Below the pieces are notes generated by a model that did not search any database, was not told the DNA's origin, and was given only the letters and a program-made list of their open reading frames with translations. From contig NZ_AGUF01000065.1 in NCBI RefSeq assembly GCF_000236785.1, positions 1 to 64,000 on the forward strand: 64,000 nt of DNA, given 5' to 3'. Every line of letters begins with the position of its first letter. Within the stretch, counting starts at the first letter, position 1. Below, piece by piece: positions 61,833 through 64,000 of this stretch. The translations under genes were made by a program, and so were the position numbers. This stretch comes from Achromobacter arsenitoxydans SY8 (GTDB lineage: Bacteria > Pseudomonadota > Gammaproteobacteria > Burkholderiales > Burkholderiaceae_B).

Positions 61833-63098
61833 ATGTCCCTGATCGTTCACAAATATGGCGGTACTTCGATGGGCTCGGTCGAGCGCATCAAAAACGTGGC
61901 GCGTCGCGTCGCGAAGTGGCACGCCGCCGGCCACCAGGTTGTTGTTGTTCCGTCCGCCATGGCGGGCGAGACGAATCGTCTGCTGGGTCTGGCGCGCGAA
62001 ATTACGCCCCAGCCCGACGGCCGCGAACTCGACATGATCGCCGCCACCGGCGAACAAGCCAGCAGCGGCCTCCTGGCCATCGCGCTGCAGGCCGAGGGCG
62101 TGTCCGCGCGCAGCTATGCCGGCTGGCAAGTGCCGGTGCGCACTGACTCGTCGTTCACGAAGGCGCGCATCTCGTCCATCGACGACGCGCGCATCCGCGG
62201 CGACCTCGACGCCGGCCGCGTGGTCATCGTTACGGGCTTCCAGGGCATCGACCCTGACGGCCACATCACCACGCTGGGCCGCGGCGGTTCCGACACCTCG
62301 GCCGTGGCCGTGGCGGCCGCCATCAAGGCCGACGAATGCCTGATCTACACCGACGTGGACGGCGTCTACACGACCGATCCGCGCGTGGTGCCCGAAGCGC
62401 GCCGCATGTCCGTCGTTTCCTTCGAGGAAATGCTCGAAATGGCGTCGCTGGGCTCCAAGGTCCTGCAGATCCGTTCGGTTGAATTCGCCGGCAAATACCG
62501 TGTGCCGGTCCGGGTCCTGTCCTCGCTGACCGACCCCCTTATCCCGCTCGACGAAGAAATGGTCTCGGGCACGCTGATTACTTTTGAGGAAGACGAAAAA
62601 ATGGAAGCCGCCGTTGTCTCCGGCATCGCCTTCAGCCGCGACGAAGCCAAAATCACCCTGCTGGGCGTGCCCGACAAGCCCGGCATCGCCTTCTCCATCC
62701 TGGGCCCGGTCGCCGCCGCCAACATCGACGTCGACATGATCGTGCAGAACCAGTCCGTGGCCGGCACGACCGACTTCTCGTTCACCGTGAACCGCAACGA
62801 ATTTGCGCGCGCGGTGGACCTGCTCAAGCGCGAAGTCATCCCCGCCGTGGCCGCCCGCGAACTGAACACCGACGAAAAGGTCGCCAAGGTCTCCATCGTC
62901 GGCATCGGCATGCGCTCGCACGTCGGCGTCGCCAGCCTGATGTTCCAGACGCTCTCGCAAGAGGGCATCAACATCCAGATGATCAGCACCAGCGAAATCA
63001 AGACCTCGGTCATCATCGACGACAAGTACATGGAACTGGGCGTGCGCGCGCTGCACAAGGCCTTCGGCCTGGACCAGGCGCCGGCCACCAAGGTCTAA
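61833..63098 (+). CDS. lysC: Aspartate kinase (lysine-sensitive type)
   Basis: 421 aa from the ATG of MSLIVHKYGGTSMGSVERIK. The kinase domain has KYGGTSMGS, GRGGSDTSAVAVAAAIKADE and YTDVDGVYTTDPRVVPEARR. Two C-terminal ACT domains (LLGVPDKPGIAFSILGPVAA and VSIVGIGMRSHVGVASLMFQ) bind lysine and/or threonine for feedback control. It makes aspartyl phosphate for lysine, threonine and methionine. This is the monofunctional alpha/beta-type (LysC/Ask) with the inner start expected for a beta subunit near residue 250. No lysine riboswitch is visible upstream. Confidence 0.96.
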   Translation: MSLIVHKYGGTSMGSVERIKNVARRVAKWHAAGHQVVVVPSAMAGETNRLLGLAREITPQPDGRELDMIAATGEQASSGLLAIALQAEGVSARSYAGWQVPVRTDSSFTKARISSIDDARIRGDLDAGRVVIVTGFQGIDPDGHITTLGRGGSDTSAVAVAAAIKADECLIYTDVDGVYTTDPRVVPEARRMSVVSFEEMLEMASLGSKVLQIRSVEFAGKYRVPVRVLSSLTDPLIPLDEEMVSGTLITFEEDEKMEAAVVSGIAFSRDEAKITLLGVPDKPGIAFSILGPVAAANIDVDMIVQNQSVAGTTDFSFTVNRNEFARAVDLLKREVIPAVAARELNTDEKVAKVSIVGIGMRSHVGVASLMFQTLSQEGINIQMISTSEIKTSVIIDDKYMELGVRALHKAFGLDQAPATKV

Positions 63099-63111
63099 GG
63101 AACCAGCTCCG

Positions 63112-63168
63112 GCACGATTTTTTTTGATCGAAGGCCTGCATGGCGGGTAAGAGCGAAAAAAATCGTGC
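63112..63168. repeat. 13-bp inverted repeat between lysC and tRNA-Ser
   Basis: GCACGATTTTTTT and AAAAAAATCGTGC pair perfectly across 31 bases. The right arm abuts the tRNA promoter -10 (TAGAAT at 63169). Confidence 0.6.
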
Positions 63169-63188
63169 TAGAATCTCGTTCTCTTTTC

Positions 63189-63281
63189 GGAGACGTGCCC
63201 GAGAGGCTGAAGGGGCTCCCCTGCTAAGGGAGTATGTGGCTAAAAACTGCATCGTGGGTTCGAATCCCACCGTCTCCGCCA
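63189..63281 (+). tRNA. serX: tRNA-Ser (anticodon GCU)
   Basis: 93 nt. Acceptor GGAGACG pairs with CGTCTCC (63271-63277), followed by G and the encoded CCA. The anticodon arm is CTCCC-CTGCTAA-GGGAG with anticodon GCT at 63223-63225. The long variable arm (about 63233-63253) and T-loop GGTTCGAATCC are those of a class II serine tRNA reading AGC/AGU. Confidence 0.97.
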
Positions 63282-63317
63282 AAGACACTTGCACCAGTGA
63301 CACAAGGTTGCCTCAAG

Positions 63318-63350
63318 ACCCGCATAGCTAATTGCTCTGCGGGTTTTTTG
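63318..63350 (+). terminator. tRNA-Ser terminator
   Basis: ACCCGCA ... TGCGGGT pairs across a 13-base loop, followed by a T-rich tail. Confidence 0.8.
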
Positions 63351-63460
63351 TTTTTTGCTTCTTGTTTTGTGCGCCTGTACGGTGTTCGCGATCCTCATGC
63401 GCCTGCAGGTGCGCGCATTCTTTAAGGACGGTGCGGAAAAACCCCCGCGCATTTTGACTG

Positions 63461-63754
63461 CTAGCTTCTCAAAATGCGCTTCAGTTCTTGAAAGAACTCA
63501 GGAATGGTGTACCCCAAGCCCGCAGGGCGGAACCAGCCCCATCGTTGCTCAAACGCGGAATCTACGGCGGCATCATTTTGGGCGATGAATTGGTCCATTT
63601 CCGCACAGACCTGAATAACCCGCATCGGGCGGACAACCCTTTTGTAGTCCAGGGCGACATCCTCGACAGTCTCACCGGAAGCACCCCAGTCTTGATGGAA
63701 CCATCCTTCCATAAACACATCGAGTTCGGGATACGCATCACTTTCTTTAGCCAT
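63461..63754 (-). CDS. CdiI-like contact-dependent inhibition immunity protein
   Basis: 97 aa from the ATG at 63754 (a TTG one codon upstream is possible). YPELDVFMEGWFHQDWGASG, followed by VEDVALDYKRVV and FFQELKRILRS, matches the pattern of the CdiI_2-type immunity proteins that neutralise CDI toxins. Composition is less GC-rich than the housekeeping genes before it. It lies immediately after tRNA-Ser, a usual insertion site, and no toxin gene is seen within the window; the next gene upstream is only partly visible. Confidence 0.65.
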   Translation of the reverse strand: MAKESDAYPELDVFMEGWFHQDWGASGETVEDVALDYKRVVRPMRVIQVCAEMDQFIAQNDAAVDSAFEQRWGWFRPAGLGYTIPEFFQELKRILRS

Positions 63755-63883
63755 CAAAAGTCCAGATAAGGCGGTTGGTACAAAGTAGGGAATACCGCTG
63801 TAGGCTTATTTGATTAGCGTCACGAGGAATCAACTGCCACGCGGATAAGAAGGCAATCTAGCGTCGCCGACGCATGAAAAAAT

Positions 63884-63932
63884 CAAGGCCCGTGATGCCG
63901 CCGCGAATCGCGGCGGGCATGCACGGGCCTTG
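63884..63932 (-). terminator. Nested hairpin terminator of the edge autotransporter gene
   Basis: CAAGGCCCGTG pairs with CACGGGCCTTG, enclosing a second GCCGCCGCG/CGCGGCGGG hairpin. A residues at 63877-63882 provide a short T tract for the minus strand. Confidence 0.75.
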
Positions 63933-63945
63933 CGATGCCGGTCAA

Positions 63946-64000
63946 CTACCAGCGCACGCGCATGCCGACCGTGCCGCCAACGCTGTAGTTGTCTCCGAAG
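63946..64000 (-). CDS. C-terminus of a probable autotransporter beta-barrel protein (partial)
   Basis: The last 17 codons on the minus strand read FGDNYSVGGTVGMRVRW and stop at 63946-63948. Alternating polar/hydrophobic residues ending in an aromatic amino acid are the C-terminal outer-membrane beta-signal, here of the autotransporter or porin kind. The rest of the gene is beyond the window, so family is uncertain. Confidence 0.45.
   Translation of the reverse strand, partial: FGDNYSVGGTVGMRVRW

Noticed and set aside
63013-63303. Open frame on the minus strand across tRNA-Ser
   Set aside because: It translates the complement of a tRNA gene (the familiar VGFEPT-type false protein) and has no domain.

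Overview
The window is GC-rich (roughly two thirds G+C by eye) and carries a typical Alcaligenaceae gene set. The cysS-accA-tilS-lysC-tRNA-Ser block, the dapA-bamC pair, the Bug-type binding proteins beside LysR/IclR regulators, and a clade I (Tat-exported) nitrous oxide reductase cluster all suggest Achromobacter or a close Bordetella relative. I identified this from gene content and protein character only, not from a database search.

Layout. 0-7 kb: a truncated MFS transporter with a divergent ArsR regulator, small hypothetical genes, a two-gene DUF operon (3.3-4.6 kb) preceded by a LexA-type box, a YpfJ-type zinc protease, a YciO/Sua5 protein and an M50 protease. 7-13.7 kb: dapA, bamC, a frameshifted Pro-rich lipoprotein, the uL16 hydroxylase and mutS. 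13.7-14.7 kb: a small islet of lower GC. 14.7-20 kb: an epimerase, a reductase/SDR pair with its LysR regulator, a Lys/Ala-rich DUF6496 protein and dodecin. 20.06-20.63 kb: four co-aligned 95-nt direct repeats, each carrying a DnaA-box-like 9-mer. 20.7-28.8 kb: an FMN reductase, then a nitrogen-scavenging locus. That locus holds an HpxZ/AtzH-like protein, an ABM protein, GntR, AtzE-type amidase, AtzG-like partner, a three-gene ABC transporter and a divergent LysR. Two perfect sigma-54 -24/-12 promoters with upstream NtrC-like sites flank it. 28.8-32.5 kb: an EthD/ABM-like protein, a Bug protein, a class II aldolase (with an FNR-type box) and LysR. 32.7-37.7 kb: an imelysin / di-heme oxidoreductase / imelysin / DUF1513 operon, probably for iron handling. 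37.8-42.4 kb: MscS, IclR with a Bug target, trmJ and suhB. 42.5-52.2 kb: a DUF1016 remnant, the complete nosRZDFYLX operon and, divergently, an azurin gene. The nosR-azurin intergenic region has two FNR/DNR-type boxes. 52.4-63.3 kb: housekeeping genes (a TerC-CBS protein, uppP, lpxH, a cyclophilin, a TPR protein, cysS, an AlkA-like glycosylase, accA, tilS, lysC, tRNA-Ser GCU). 63.4-64 kb: a CdiI-like immunity gene and the last codons of a probable autotransporter.

How it fits together. The nos operon makes, matures and supplies electrons to N2O reductase. Azurin, switched on from the same intergenic region, is a plausible periplasmic electron donor. The 21.8-27.7 kb region looks like an NtrC/sigma-54 regulon that imports a small nitrogen compound and hydrolyses it through an AtzE/AtzG amidase. 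Best candidates for undescribed biology: the 95-nt repeat array, the LexA-box DUF operon, and the sigma-54 regulon.
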